Position numbers and translations under genes: made by a program
Part shown: in pieces, positions 21,680 through 30,854 of the stretch
Layout of the letters: every line of letters begins with the position of its first letter
How positions within the stretch are numbered: position 1 is the stretch's first letter
The notes under the pieces: model-generated
Database searches by the model: none
Seen by the model: the letters and a program-made list of their open reading frames with translations, nothing else
Told to the model about the DNA's origin: nothing
Assembly (NCBI GenBank): GCA_007859835.1
Contig: SJPJ01000001.1
Span: forward strand, 6,633,887-6,697,886
DNA from: Novipirellula herctigrandis
GTDB lineage: Bacteria > Planctomycetota > Planctomycetia > Pirellulales > Pirellulaceae
Length of the DNA stretch: 64,000 bases
Direction of reading: 5' to 3'

Positions 21680-22473
21680 GCGTCATCCCTCAACGCATCG
21701 CCGACGCGGCCGTAAAAATCGCCGAATTCGGGACGTCGCCTCAGTGTTTCGCTACGCGGCCACGGCAAAGGGTTTTCAATCGATTGCTCGATTTGCCCTT
21801 CTCGCATCACATGGATTTGATGGGCCATTACGCACGCTTCGGCAATGTTGTGCGTCACCATGACGGTGGTGAATAATCGCTCTTGCCACAGTCTCAAAAG
21901 TAGCTCGCCAAGTTGGCTGCGCAGCATATCGTCAAGTGCCGCGAAGGGTTCGTCCAAAAGCAACACACTTGGTTCGGTGACCAACGCGCGAGCCAACGAG
22001 ACACGCATTTTCATGCCGCCTGAAAGTTGGTGTGGCAGTCGATCATGCGAATCGGCCAAGTCGACCGACGCCAGCGTCTGCATGGCTTGATTGTGACGAT
22101 CCTTAGCATCGCCACGGCCAAGTAGTTCAAGTGGTAGGATCACATTCTCCATCGCCGTTCGCCAGGGCAGAAGCGATGGTTGTTGAAACACGAATGCGAT
22201 TTGCCCGTCGCCGGCCGTTGAATTCGGGCGGAGATCGACGTTGCCTGTCGATGGTGTCTGCAAACCGGCGATTAAACGAAGAATCGTCGTCTTTCCGCAA
22301 CCGCTCGGCCCGATCAGAACGGAAATGTGGCCTGCTTCAATGTCAAGTTGCACATGATCGACCGCAACGAAGTTGTTTGCAAATTGAACGGATAAGTCAT
22401 TGCAACGAATCGAGAAGCGAGCTGCATCGTCCGCCTGGTTCATCTTCAACGATTTGGCGGGATTGCCTGACAT
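21676..22473 (-). CDS. ABC importer ATPase, SsuB/TauB type
   Basis: A 265-aa ATPase with Walker A GPSGCGKTT, Q-loop FVFQQPSLLPWRT, signature LSGGMKMRVSLARAL, Walker B VLLLDEPFAALD and H-loop VTHNIAEA. It energises the adjacent permease and uses the substrate-binding lipoprotein two genes down. The ATG at 22473 has no strong ribosome-binding site; an internal ATG at 22443 is possible. I looked for a TPP riboswitch upstream and found none. Confidence 0.92.
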   Translation of the reverse strand: MSGNPAKSLKMNQADDAARFSIRCNDLSVQFANNFVAVDHVQLDIEAGHISVLIGPSGCGKTTILRLIAGLQTPSTGNVDLRPNSTAGDGQIAFVFQQPSLLPWRTAMENVILPLELLGRGDAKDRHNQAMQTLASVDLADSHDRLPHQLSGGMKMRVSLARALVTEPSVLLLDEPFAALDDMLRSQLGELLLRLWQERLFTTVMVTHNIAEACVMAHQIHVMREGQIEQSIENPLPWPRSETLRRRPEFGDFYGRVGDALRDDA

Positions 22474-22799
22474 GAGTTCAAGTGGTTAAGAAAGATAATT
22501 TCCAGTCGATAGTTTTCAATGCTTGGATTCTACCCATCGCATCGCTTTCAAGAAATGTGTCTCTCCCGAAATGCTTTTGCGAAGAGATGCTTACGCGAAT
22601 TATTTTGTCTTTTTTGCCTAAATCCCGTAGGGACGGGAATATTTCTCATCGACATCGATCCGTTTAGGTATGAAGGTGCACATGTGGCGTGACACGTGGC
22701 GGCTAAGAATCCGCAGGACGCTCCACAGCTTTTCCAGCGTCGCTGAGCTTGTGGAACGCGCCATCGGCATGCCACATCCAAAGCAACCCATCGCGTGAC
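22474..22799. other. Intergenic region without recognised gene
   Basis: About 325 bases between the ABC importer start and the end of the FAD oxidoreductase. Open frames here are short and unlike any family. I see no RNA element or clear promoter; it must contain the ABC operon promoter. Confidence 0.4.
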
Positions 22800-24483
22800 T
22801 CATTTGCTGTCGATTTCGTGATAGTCTTCTTCCGCGTTGACTCGCCAGACGTTCGATTTGTCTCGGCGTCCCGCGATAATATTGTCTACCGCAACCATCG
22901 CCGAAAGCATCGAATGGTCCTGGTTGTTGTAGCGATGCATGCCGTTTCGGCCAACCAGATACAAGTTCTCGATCCCGTCGGTCCACTGGACGATACGGTC
23001 GAACCGCGCATAAGTTCCCCAGTAGGCCGGATACGCCTTGGGGACCCGCAATACAATTTGGTCCAACACATCATCGCGGTCAGCGATGCCCATGGCAACC
23101 AGCTCATCCATCGCGGTTGCGGCAATCGCCTCATCGGATTGTTGCCACAATGCGTCTCCCTTACTGCAAAAGTATTCCAATCCCAGCCAAGCCAAACTTG
23201 AATCGCGAACCAGCCATCGGCTCCAGTTGTGAAAAAGCTGAATGCGGCCCACCGTGTACTGGGGATCTTGAACATAAAGCCAATTGTCGGTCATTGCCGA
23301 TTCGATTCGATCCAAGCTGCGCATCCGCCGCAGCAGAACCCCCACCGTGATAAAGTCACGATAGACCAGTCCTTCGGCAATTTCGCGAACCTCCAGCGGA
23401 GGATGCTCCATGGCGCGAATCAGTTTTACCACCGGCATCGAACTAAACACATACTTTGCATCGAACCTTCGTTCCGTTCCGGTAACCGTATCGGTAACCA
23501 CCACACCGATACACAAACCATTGTTTGCCTCAATTTTCGTCGCACGCGATTGAAAGTGAATCTCGCCGCCAAGTTTGACAATCTCTTCGGCGCACTTCTC
23601 CCACATTTGGCCAGGACCGTACTTCGGATACAAGAACTGTTCAATCAAAGACGTTTCGGTATCTTTGCTTGCCACCGAGTTGCTCACCCGGTTGTTGAAC
23701 CATCGAGACGCGGTGCGTTTCACCGCATGGGCGACCGCGCGGCGGATACTCATCCCCTTGATCCGCTGCGCGCCCCATTGGGCGCTAATCCGATCACAGG
23801 GAACCCCCCAAACTTTTTCGGTATAAGACGTTAAAGAACGTTCGATACAACTCACGCCCAAACCGATTGATGAAGAAATCTTCTAAATGGTTCTCGGGTC
23901 GGATGGGCCACAGCGAGCTGCGTAGATAGCTGATCGCGATCCGTGTCATCCTCACCATCCCCAAGCCTTTCACGGTCGTCGCGCTTAACGACAAAGGATA
24001 GTTGAACAATTTGCCGAGAAAATATATCCGACTTTTGCGCTGCCGCACCAGCATCACATTTTCGGTCGTTTCGGGATCAGGCCCATTGCCATCACCGTCA
24101 ATCGTGCGGGCTTGCCCCTGGTACTTCAATCCTATCGAATCGTTCGCATCAGTCCCTTGCAGTGGCATCATTCGTTGCCACCACGCCATCACCCGATCGG
24201 ATTTGGAAAAGAAACGATGGCCGCCAAGGTCGATGCGATTGCCATTGTGAACCGTGGTGCGCGAGATGCCTCCGACACAATCGGTTGCTTCGAGAACAAT
24301 CGGTTTCAAATTCGTGCGAGTGACAAGTTCAAATGCCGCAGTTAACCCCGCCGGACCGGCACCGATGATGATTACTTGGTTGCAGGACGGGTCGTCCGAG
24401 TCGGCCAATCGATTTACCCTGTTGTCTTTCAAAACGATTCCTTTGCGACTTCTTGTCCCGCTTTGGTTCCCATTTGGCCCCAT
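22800..24483 (-). pseudogene. FAD-dependent amine-oxidase-like oxidoreductase interrupted by a single-base frameshift
   Basis: Two overlapping frames together encode one protein. The upstream frame (24483 to 23794) has the FAD Rossmann motif [16 protein letters not shown] and [10 protein letters not shown]. The downstream frame (to 22800) continues with [19 protein letters not shown] and ends in a second FAD contact, ENLYLVGRNGMHRYNNQDHS. The homologous join would be [13 protein letters not shown]: removing one A from the TTTAA stretch at about 23831-23836 restores it. The family is NAD(P)/FAD-dependent, often near glycosyltransferases and resembling UDP-galactopyranose mutase or protoporphyrinogen oxidase. 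The 5' end overlaps the DUF1559 3' end, so the true start is unclear (TTG near 24430 possible). Either a recent mutation or a sequencing error. Confidence 0.82.
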
Positions 24484-24758
24484 GTTCCGTACGGCGACGG
24501 GCCCGTCAATGTGCTCACGCCATCCACCGTTCCATCGCCCGCGTCAATACTGGATGTGACAAACCGAATCGCACCATCGCCCATCGCCACGTGCGCACCA
24601 CCGGGATGACGGCTTCCCGCGGTATAAACGCCCCATTGAAAATCGCCCCCGCCCGAAGCGCACTTGGGCGCACACGGTGGCAACGCCGTCGCAGCACTGG
24701 CATAGTACGGACGACCGTCGGCCCAACGCGTTCCGGTCAATTCGGCCGCTGGTTGGAC
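24187..24758 (-). repeat. 572-bp direct duplication, copy 1 (in the intact gene pair)
   Basis: Matches 30088-30659 at a constant offset of 5,901 bases with seven substitutions and no indel (about 98.8% identical). It spans the 3' third of the DUF1559 gene and the 5' part of the FAD oxidoreductase. The match stops sharply on both sides. Confidence 0.95.
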
Positions 24759-25475
24759 GACAATGTTCTCGCCGTCCCACGCCGAGCGACAATCATTCGG
24801 TTTGGGGCTGCGATATAACACGCCATCGGAAACCAGCAACATCCCGCCCATCCTGTCGGATGGCCCCGCGTGTCGCCCGGACGCCATTTCCATGAACTGG
24901 ATCGTATTGCTAAGCCCATCGGTCACCTCGGCCGGCCGAGGTGACCGATTGTCGGTAAACATGCCTCGTGACTTGGTGGTTGGTAAGTGATGGTCTTCGA
25001 TCGTATCCCCCAAGCTGGCGCGGTAACTGAGTTGTCCCGTGTTATCAAACACGCTTGATGCACTCGTTACGTCGCTGGGGCAAGCGAACACGCCCGCCGG
25101 ATAGATCGTTCGATAAAAAAGTGGGTCGAGCCAAGGATCACGCACCGTGCCTCGATTGACTTTTGCTTGCAGCCGGAATGCTGAGGCCTCGGCTTCGAGT
25201 TGCGGCAGGATTGCCGTTGCCCAGCTCAACCCAACTTCGCCGTTATCATCCACGCGGCTAACCACACTGCGACGAGGCGCGGGGTAAACCCGAAAGGCCG
25301 ATTGGTAGTTCGCAGTAGCCAAGCTGATATTCTTCAGAATGGACGAGCATTGCATCCGCCGGGCGGCTTCGCGTGCCGCTTGAACCGCTGGCAATGCGAT
25401 CGCAACCAGAACCCCGATGATTCCGATCACCACGAGTACTTCGATCAAGGTAAAAGCATTGTGCCTTGCCTTCAT
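24429..25475 (-). CDS. DUF1559 protein with type II secretion/prepilin N-terminus
   Basis: A 348-aa planctomycete-type pseudopilin. The N-terminus [20 protein letters not shown] has the prepilin peptidase site (before FTLIE) and a hydrophobic helix ending in [17 protein letters not shown], the hallmark of DUF1559. The C-terminal part holds the [21 protein letters not shown] segment (here [18 protein letters not shown]), conserved in the family. These proteins are exported by a type II/IV-pilus-like machine; their role is unknown. The start overlaps the glycosyltransferase stop by four bases (ATGA). Its 3' third is duplicated at 30 kb. Confidence 0.93.
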   Translation of the reverse strand: MKARHNAFTLIEVLVVIGIIGVLVAIALPAVQAAREAARRMQCSSILKNISLATANYQSAFRVYPAPRRSVVSRVDDNGEVGLSWATAILPQLEAEASAFRLQAKVNRGTVRDPWLDPLFYRTIYPAGVFACPSDVTSASSVFDNTGQLSYRASLGDTIEDHHLPTTKSRGMFTDNRSPRPAEVTDGLSNTIQFMEMASGRHAGPSDRMGGMLLVSDGVLYRSPKPNDCRSAWDGENIVVQPAAELTGTRWADGRPYYASAATALPPCAPKCASGGGDFQWGVYTAGSRHPGGAHVAMGDGAIRFVTSSIDAGDGTVDGVSTLTGPSPYGTWGQMGTKAGQEVAKESF

Positions 25476-27421
25476 GGTGATTCCTCCCCATGATCGCTCT
25501 GGAGCTTCTCAAATTCAAAGCGATAGACGACCACGGTCGGACTTATGAACTCGTCGGGCACGATAGTCGCCGTCTGATGCACCAAGTCATGAAAGCGTTC
25601 CGACTCCTCCCACAAGCGATGCCAGGGCGCGGGTGCTTGCAAGCAACGTGCGATGATTACTTCAACCGGGACTACGTCTTCCGAACTGAGTTCCAGCGTC
25701 GACGTGTCCGACGAATCCTCGGACCTACTTTCAACGAGTGCTTCGAGGATCGCTTCAGAGGGAACGCTTTTGGGTAAATTGATTGCCGAACGAGCAATGT
25801 CAGTATAGAACGCATAGTACCGCCGAGTACCCTCGGGAATAGGATGCTCACGATCCCATTTCTCCAGCGTCCACACATCCTGGCCGCCATCAAAGTTGCT
25901 GTCATGTAAAACTGTCGGAGTTCGATAGCTGCCGCCAAACAGCGGGTTGATGTAAGCGAATTGGTGCGGCCAAGCGATTGCAATATCAAACGCGATAACC
26001 GTTAACCCGATCGCATAGATAAGCCGTGTGGACAGACGCGTTTCCGCTAACCATGCGTCCAGACCGACTCCGAGTAGCAAATAACAAGCCGGTAATCCTG
26101 GAAAAAGATACCGAACGTTGAGCGCCATTTGCCAGTTCCAACTCAGGATGCCAAACACAACGGTGACAACGCCGACGAGAAACCACACGGCGGACCAAAA
26201 CCTCGGGTCGGTGGTGTTGACTGTTATCGTACTGGACGAGGCGACGTGTTCTTGCGACTGAATCGTACTCGGAGGACTCGTTGCCTGGTCCACTACGGCG
26301 AGCCCAAACTTTTTACGCTGACGGAGCAGCGGTGGATAGAAACGTTTAATCGCTTGTATCGGTAACCAAACAGCCAGCAACGCACAGACGCCTAGAAACA
26401 CGATTTGTTCTTTTGCGAAAACTCCTACGATGTAATACCACCACATCCCCTCGGGATAAAAAGTACCGCAAAAGTAGCTGGGAACACCCCGTTGAATAAA
26501 CAATTGTTGTTCGTCGATCCCCATCAGGTATTGAGTAGGCAGTGGCGACGGCAGACTTCCAAGGCGAGTCGCCAACGACCAGAGTAACTCACTCGCGAAC
26601 AAATGATTGATCATCGGCACGCCAACATCCTTGCCCTCATAAACTACGATCGTAATTAGTAGCGCGATGACACCGTGTCCGAAATGATTCAATCCAAGTC
26701 GCATGAAGTTGCCCCAACCGATTCGCCGTGCGACCGCTTCGTGGCCAACCAGTAGGAGCGGCCATAGCAGATAGATTGGGCAATAGGTGAACTTGACGTT
26801 TAGGCAAGCACCCCAGGCGACTCCGACCAAAACACTATTGACCCAGCAACGGTCATTGAGCCAGCAACGGTCATTGAGCCAGCGTAACGTCGTCAGCATG
26901 AGCAATATCATCGTGCAAGCCGACAGCGCATCGGGCATCATCGTCCACCCGTGACCAAGTGTCAGTGGGCTGGTCAAGTACAACACGGTGGCGATCGTCC
27001 TGGACCGCAATGACAGCATCGGAAAGCCTCGCAAAAGAACCCACGCAAACCCGACCACAACCATAATGCGTGGAATGCGTCCGACGAGGAAATGCCAACG
27101 ATAGGTGTTAGGGGAAGCTTCGGTGGCACGCGTCCCCATTGGGAATTCGGCCCGATTTCCGGAGACCATCATCGACGCTGGGTAAGGTCGCGGGATCGGC
27201 ACATCGCACAACGCTTCGACCACCACGCCACTGACCCAGCGATGCAGTGGCGGGTTAACGCGATAGTACGCGGGATCGCCATAACGAACCGTTGCGACGG
27301 ACGCATAGAACTGGCCCACTTCATCGGACACCGGCGACTTCAAGAATGCTTGCGTGAGCAAAACGACGGCCGAACATAGCCCCACCAAGAGCAACATTTG
27401 CGATCTTGCCCGCTTGGACAT
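25472..27421 (-). CDS. GT39-like polytopic glycosyltransferase (dolichyl-phosphate-mannose mannosyltransferase type)
   Basis: A 649-aa membrane protein with about 10-12 segments. The first loop has SDEVGQFYASVATVRYGDPAYYRVNPPLHRW, where the acidic residue after the first helix matches the catalytic Asp/Glu of GT-C enzymes, and the PPLHRW motif is typical of GT39/ArnT relatives. The family transfers a sugar from a polyprenyl phosphate carrier on the outer face of the membrane. A short in-frame repeat encodes WLNDRC twice (about 26837-26882). The ATG at 27421 lies one base after the stop of the upstream gene. In this cassette it may glycosylate an exported partner; that is inference. Confidence 0.82.
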   Translation of the reverse strand: MSKRARSQMLLLVGLCSAVVLLTQAFLKSPVSDEVGQFYASVATVRYGDPAYYRVNPPLHRWVSGVVVEALCDVPIPRPYPASMMVSGNRAEFPMGTRATEASPNTYRWHFLVGRIPRIMVVVGFAWVLLRGFPMLSLRSRTIATVLYLTSPLTLGHGWTMMPDALSACTMILLMLTTLRWLNDRCWLNDRCWVNSVLVGVAWGACLNVKFTYCPIYLLWPLLLVGHEAVARRIGWGNFMRLGLNHFGHGVIALLITIVVYEGKDVGVPMINHLFASELLWSLATRLGSLPSPLPTQYLMGIDEQQLFIQRGVPSYFCGTFYPEGMWWYYIVGVFAKEQIVFLGVCALLAVWLPIQAIKRFYPPLLRQRKKFGLAVVDQATSPPSTIQSQEHVASSSTITVNTTDPRFWSAVWFLVGVVTVVFGILSWNWQMALNVRYLFPGLPACYLLLGVGLDAWLAETRLSTRLIYAIGLTVIAFDIAIAWPHQFAYINPLFGGSYRTPTVLHDSNFDGGQDVWTLEKWDREHPIPEGTRRYYAFYTDIARSAINLPKSVPSEAILEALVESRSEDSSDTSTLELSSEDVVPVEVIIARCLQAPAPWHRLWEESERFHDLVHQTATIVPDEFISPTVVVYRFEFEKLQSDHGEESP

Positions 27422-27422
27422 G

Positions 27423-28367
27423 CTAAGCGTTCGCCTTACGTCGCCAATGGAAATATGCGGCAATCAAAGCTAAGCCAATCAGCATCACCATGATTCTTCG
27501 AGGCCAACTCCAACCCACAGTGGGCGGTGCAAAAATACTCGAGTCGATGTCGAAGGCTTCCATCGCCGCAGGTTCTAGTTGCAACTCTTTTAATGTGTGG
27601 GTTTCGATGCTTTTTTTGCCATGAGTTGGTAGAAACGTAATCTTGAGACTCGAAGGAACCTGCGGCGAAATACTTTCATAAGTGTAATCGAGGGTGTTTG
27701 TCGCGATTTTGCCATCATCATATTCAATGTTGTCGGAGGAACCTAGAACCAACTTCGAGTCGGAAGCGAATCGAACGGTTTCAACGATTTGATAGTTCTC
27801 TCCCTTCTCAAATAGCGTCAGGAGGGTGACCAAGCCATCGGTTTCCTCCAGGAGGAACTTTTCAGTCGAGCTGGTTCCTTCGATTTTATCGCGGATAATT
27901 TGCCACATCGGCAGGTCGTAAGTGCGATTCCCTTGAGCATAGAAATGCTCATCTGTTGCCCGCCACATTCCTTTGTCGGCTTCATCAATCTCTATAATCG
28001 TACCGATGTCTGTACTAGAGTCGATAAGCAGGCGAACGTAGCCTTCAGGACGAATGATGACACGAGTCGCTGAAACGGCGGCACCGTTTTTCGCGTGAGG
28101 GCGCCATTCGACACGAAAGTACTTTCCTTCGCGGGCCCAGTATTCAATAGTCTTTTCCGAAACGGTTCCATCCTCTTTTTGCTCTCGAATCTCCCAAACT
28201 CCATGCATGTTGTCGTAGAGGCGTTCTCGCTGCTGCTGCGCATCCATGATCGCATGCAGCGTTTTGAGTTGCTCAGGTATTTCCTCCGCGGAACGAACTT
28301 CGTCCTTAGCAACCAGCGATAAACTGGGAATGATTGAAAAACTGAAGACCAGAAATATAAATTTCAT
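27423..28367 (-). CDS. Exported, C-terminally membrane-anchored protein of unknown function
   Basis: A 314-aa protein with a signal peptide (FIFLVFSFSIIPSLSLVA), a soluble domain of about 250 residues rich in beta-type patches (YWAREGKYFRVEWRP, VRLLIDSSTDIGTI, YDLPMWQIIRDKIEG), and a C-terminal transmembrane helix with basic tail (IMVMLIGLALIAAYFHWRRK). The topology suggests the body faces the periplasm. The pattern faintly recalls LolA-like lipid-binding sheets, but I would not assign it. It starts downstream of a strong hairpin that separates it from the Cys-rich peptide gene, and is coupled to the glycosyltransferase. Confidence 0.75.
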   Translation of the reverse strand: MKFIFLVFSFSIIPSLSLVAKDEVRSAEEIPEQLKTLHAIMDAQQQRERLYDNMHGVWEIREQKEDGTVSEKTIEYWAREGKYFRVEWRPHAKNGAAVSATRVIIRPEGYVRLLIDSSTDIGTIIEIDEADKGMWRATDEHFYAQGNRTYDLPMWQIIRDKIEGTSSTEKFLLEETDGLVTLLTLFEKGENYQIVETVRFASDSKLVLGSSDNIEYDDGKIATNTLDYTYESISPQVPSSLKITFLPTHGKKSIETHTLKELQLEPAAMEAFDIDSSIFAPPTVGWSWPRRIMVMLIGLALIAAYFHWRRKANA

Positions 28368-28403
28368 ACTATACTTTGCGACTACTTTTGAAGAGACGAA
28401 AGT

Positions 28404-28433
28404 TGGCTTTGCGGCATATTTGCCGCAAAGCCA
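28404..28433 (-). promoter_or_regulatory. Strong intra-operon hairpin after the Cys-rich peptide gene
   Basis: A perfect 13-bp stem (TGGCTTTGCGGCA with TGCCGCAAAGCCA, 4-nt loop) lies between the peptide gene and the next gene. No T-run follows, so it is more likely an mRNA stabiliser or partial attenuator than a full terminator. Such hairpins often follow a small, highly expressed gene; that reading is inference. Confidence 0.6.
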
Positions 28434-28537
28434 GCGGTTGCCATCACAGCCGAAACAATTTTATCTTACCGGTAAATGATCTGCTCATTGTTATGGAAAT
28501 TGTTTTACGCAATTAGATGGGCGAGCGTAGGGGTAAT

Positions 28538-28789
28538 CTAACCACCGATATCACACCCACAATTTCCCGATCTAAAGGCACATGAACACGATGTCGTGCC
28601 AATATTTCCGGCGCACACATCACTGCCCGCTTTGGGTTCGCAAATCCTTTTCCTGGCGTTTGCCGGGTCTGGATTGTCATTGCATCCACCGCTGCAAGAA
28701 GCCGCGGTGTACGTCGATGCAAGGGCCGCTTGTTGTGGAATGATTGCAGACAGCACGAGCACAATCCCCAACGACCCGAGCGAATTCAT
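28538..28789 (-). CDS. Small exported Cys-rich peptide
   Basis: An 83-aa precursor. The N-terminus is a signal peptide (LGSLGIVLVLSAIIPQQAALA) ending at about residue 24. The mature part of about 59 residues holds eight Cys (SCSGGC, RICEPK, DVCAG, SCSC, NCGC), enough for four disulfides or metal binding. I chose the ATG at 28789, seven bases after the stop of the MauE-like gene; a longer frame from 28870 lies inside that gene. I do not recognise the family. Its place beside a MauE-like membrane protein (a family tied to disulfide-rich partners) suggests oxidative folding, which is inference. Confidence 0.72.
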   Translation of the reverse strand: MNSLGSLGIVLVLSAIIPQQAALASTYTAASCSGGCNDNPDPANARKRICEPKAGSDVCAGNIGTTSCSCAFRSGNCGCDIGG

Positions 28790-28796
28790 AAGACTT

Positions 28797-29764
28797 CTAA
28801 TCACCTGACTTCTCCCTCTTAAGCTTTGCATCCTGTTGATCGCGGCCCGGATGCACCAAGACCGTCGCACCCAGAACGATTCTGGGTGCGGAACGACTGA
28901 ATATCAGCATCGCGCTCTCGCGTTGCGAGCCTGCGTCCGATTGGCTGTAAAGCGATATTCTAATTTGCTTCTCTTCGCCAGCGGCGAGTTCAAGCGGCAA
29001 GTCCTTGACGGCGAAGCATCGGCAGGATGACTTCGCACCGAGAATCCGAATCGATTCCGCTGCTGTGTTGCGTAAAGAAAATGTTGTCACGATTTCGGTA
29101 TTCGGTTCAACTTGCCCCAGAAACTGCTCTCGCGAGTTCACTCGAAGAGGACTGCCAGCGATGAAGTCTGAAGCCGCTTCCAACGAACCAAACCACCCCA
29201 GTGCTGCAACCAATGCCGCCGGAACTGCGAACTTGATTCCGCCAATCAGATCGGCGACCATATCACTGGATATACGCAGCGGTTGACACCAATGCTCACG
29301 TAACCACATACAACTGCATACGGCGAAAACGTCAAAAACGAGAACCGTGTTCACCGGCAATCCACTGCTGCCAAGACAAGAACATCGCTGCAAGCCCGCA
29401 TTCGCTTGCAAAGCCAAAACACCAACGAATAGCACAAAAACGCTGACCACGACAATCGATAATCGCCGCGACGGGATGAAAGCAATCACCAGCCAACCCA
29501 GCACACATTCGAACAATCCCAGCGTGACAACGACGGCTGGCGGCAAAATCCACTGGCCTGCGATCAGCATCGACTGACCTCCCCAAGACTTACTCACTCC
29601 CGCATACAGCAAAGCTGCGCCGATCCCCAACCGAGTCAGAACGTAAAGAAGACTCTTGACATCGCGGTTGATCCGGGTTGATCCGGGTTGATCCGGGTTG
29701 ATCCGGGTTGATCCGGGTTGATTGAATCCCCGGCGAGATTGGTTGGATAAGCGTTTACGCTCAT
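28797..29764 (-). CDS. MauE-like membrane protein fused to a DUF1573-type domain, out of frame with its start codon
   Basis: The main frame begins near VKSLLYVLTRLGIGAALLYAGVSKSWGG, the first helix of the MauE/DoxX-like family; about four to five further segments follow, with a CSCLG motif and CSCMW. The last about 110 residues resemble DUF1573 (TTFSLRNTAAESIRILGAKSSCRCFAVKDLPLELAAGEEKQIRI). No ATG or GTG starts this frame; only a TTG at 29630 inside the first helix does. An ATG with an AGGGG ribosome-binding site at 29764 starts the adjacent frame, which runs through five 10-bp repeats and then stops. With 3 or 6 repeats it would enter the main frame. The gene is therefore off, phase-variable, or miscounted. 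It heads the cassette. Confidence 0.72.
29671..29720 (-). repeat. 10-bp tandem repeat (five perfect copies) within the 5' coding region of the MauE-like gene
   Basis: Five perfect copies of atccgggttg (CAACCCGGAT on the coding strand), followed on the coding strand by a one-mismatch sixth copy (29661-29670, CAACCGCGAT). Ten is not a multiple of three, so each gain or loss changes the reading frame. In the start frame the units encode a repeating Asn-Pro-Asp-Gln-Pro-Gly-Ser-Thr-Arg-Ile pattern. Confidence 0.95.
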
Positions 29765-29994
29765 TGCCCCTGGCCCCTATTGTGTTCTAACAGAAACTCA
29801 CTGCAGCCGATCCCGCCAAAACCAGGAAGCCAGCAGAGTCCTTCTTGGACACATGCTACGAGACCGACTTGGGCAAAGCAATAGGGCTTACTATTGTTTT
29901 TTTCTCGAGAGCCTATAGGGTAAACCGGCGAGAGCAAATCAATTCTCCTGGACGGTCAATCAGCTCCTGACATATTCTCGTGTGGTGAAAAACC
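29765..29994. other. Intergenic region upstream of the MauE-like cassette
   Basis: No gene is visible. At about 29878-29906 CAATAG pairs with CTATTG and is followed by seven T on the plus strand, a weak AT-rich terminator-like signal. I found no convincing -35/-10 pair for the minus-strand cassette. Confidence 0.4.
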
Positions 29995-30384
29995 TTAGAT
30001 GTTGCTCGCTCGTTGTGGATGAATTTCAACGAGTTCCTCTTCATCTTTGACCAACACGAGTAATCGATCTCTGTGCCAAGCCGTTGTCATCACCCGATCG
30101 GATGTGGAAAAGAAACGATGGCCGCCAAGGTCGATGCGATTGCCATTGTGAACCGTGGTGCGCGAGATGCCTCCGACACAATCGGTTGCTTCGAGAACAA
30201 TCGGTTTCCAATTCGTGCGAGTGACAAGTTCAAATGCCGCAGTCAACCCCGCCGGACCGGCACCGATGATGATTGCTTGGTTGCAGGACGGGTCGTCCGA
30301 GTCGGCCAATCGATTTACCCCTTTGTCTTTCAAAACGATTCCTTTGCGACTTCTTGTCCCGCTTTGGTTCCCATTTGGCCCCAT
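29995..30384 (-). pseudogene. Truncated duplicate of the FAD oxidoreductase 5' end fused to an unrelated tail
   Basis: The first about 99 codons repeat the N-terminus of the FAD oxidoreductase, including [21 protein letters not shown] and [13 protein letters not shown]. At 30088 the duplication ends and about 30 codons of other sequence follow ([22 protein letters not shown]) to a stop. The FAD domain is incomplete, so no activity is expected. The tail may be a fragment of another gene that I cannot identify. Confidence 0.82.
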
Positions 30385-30659
30385 GTTCCGTACGGCGACG
30401 GGCCCGTCAATGTGCTCACGCCATCCACCGTTCCATCGCCCGCGTCAATACTGGATGTGACAAACCGAATCGCACCATCGCCCATCGCCACGTGCGCACC
30501 ACCGGGATGACGGCTTCCCGCGGTATAAACGCCCCATTGAAAATCGCCCCCGCCCGAAGCGCACTTGGGCGCACACGGTGGCAACGCCGTCGCAGCACTG
30601 GCATAGTACGGACGACCGCCGGCCCAACGCGTTCCGGTCAATTCGGCCGCTGGTTGGAC
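30088..30659 (-). repeat. 572-bp direct duplication, copy 2 (truncated genes)
   Basis: Seven substitutions relative to 24187-24758 and the same orientation. Both ends join unrelated sequence. The two copies bracket the 5.3-kb stretch with the glycosyltransferase, peptide and MauE-like genes, so recombination between them would remove it. Confidence 0.95.
30330..30659 (-). pseudogene. Truncated duplicate of the DUF1559 gene 3' end
   Basis: Repeats the last about 110 codons of the DUF1559 gene ([18 protein letters not shown] and the [19 protein letters not shown] end) without the prepilin N-terminus. Upstream of 30659 the sequence is unrelated. It is a remnant, not a working gene. Confidence 0.85.
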
Positions 30660-30854
30660 AATAATCCTATCGACGATTTGGGAAAACCGTTTCCATCAAG
30701 TGCCCTGCTGTCTGGCTCCATCGATTCCTGCTTGACCTATGTGGCAGGCAATGTGCGTCAATGGGATTAAAAACAACGCGATCCTTCGAGTTCCTTGTCG
30801 ACGATAGGGGACAAGAGCTTACTTTGAGCTTGTTCGTCGGGACGCTGGGCAGCT

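Noticed and set aside
22474..22799. TPP or FMN riboswitch upstream of the ABC importer
   Set aside because: I looked for the conserved CUGAGA and UGAUCUGGAUAAU-type blocks and found none.
28797..29630. TTG at 29630 as the true start of the MauE-like gene
   Set aside because: It lies within the first transmembrane helix and has no ribosome-binding site; the upstream repeat-bearing start explains the sequence better.
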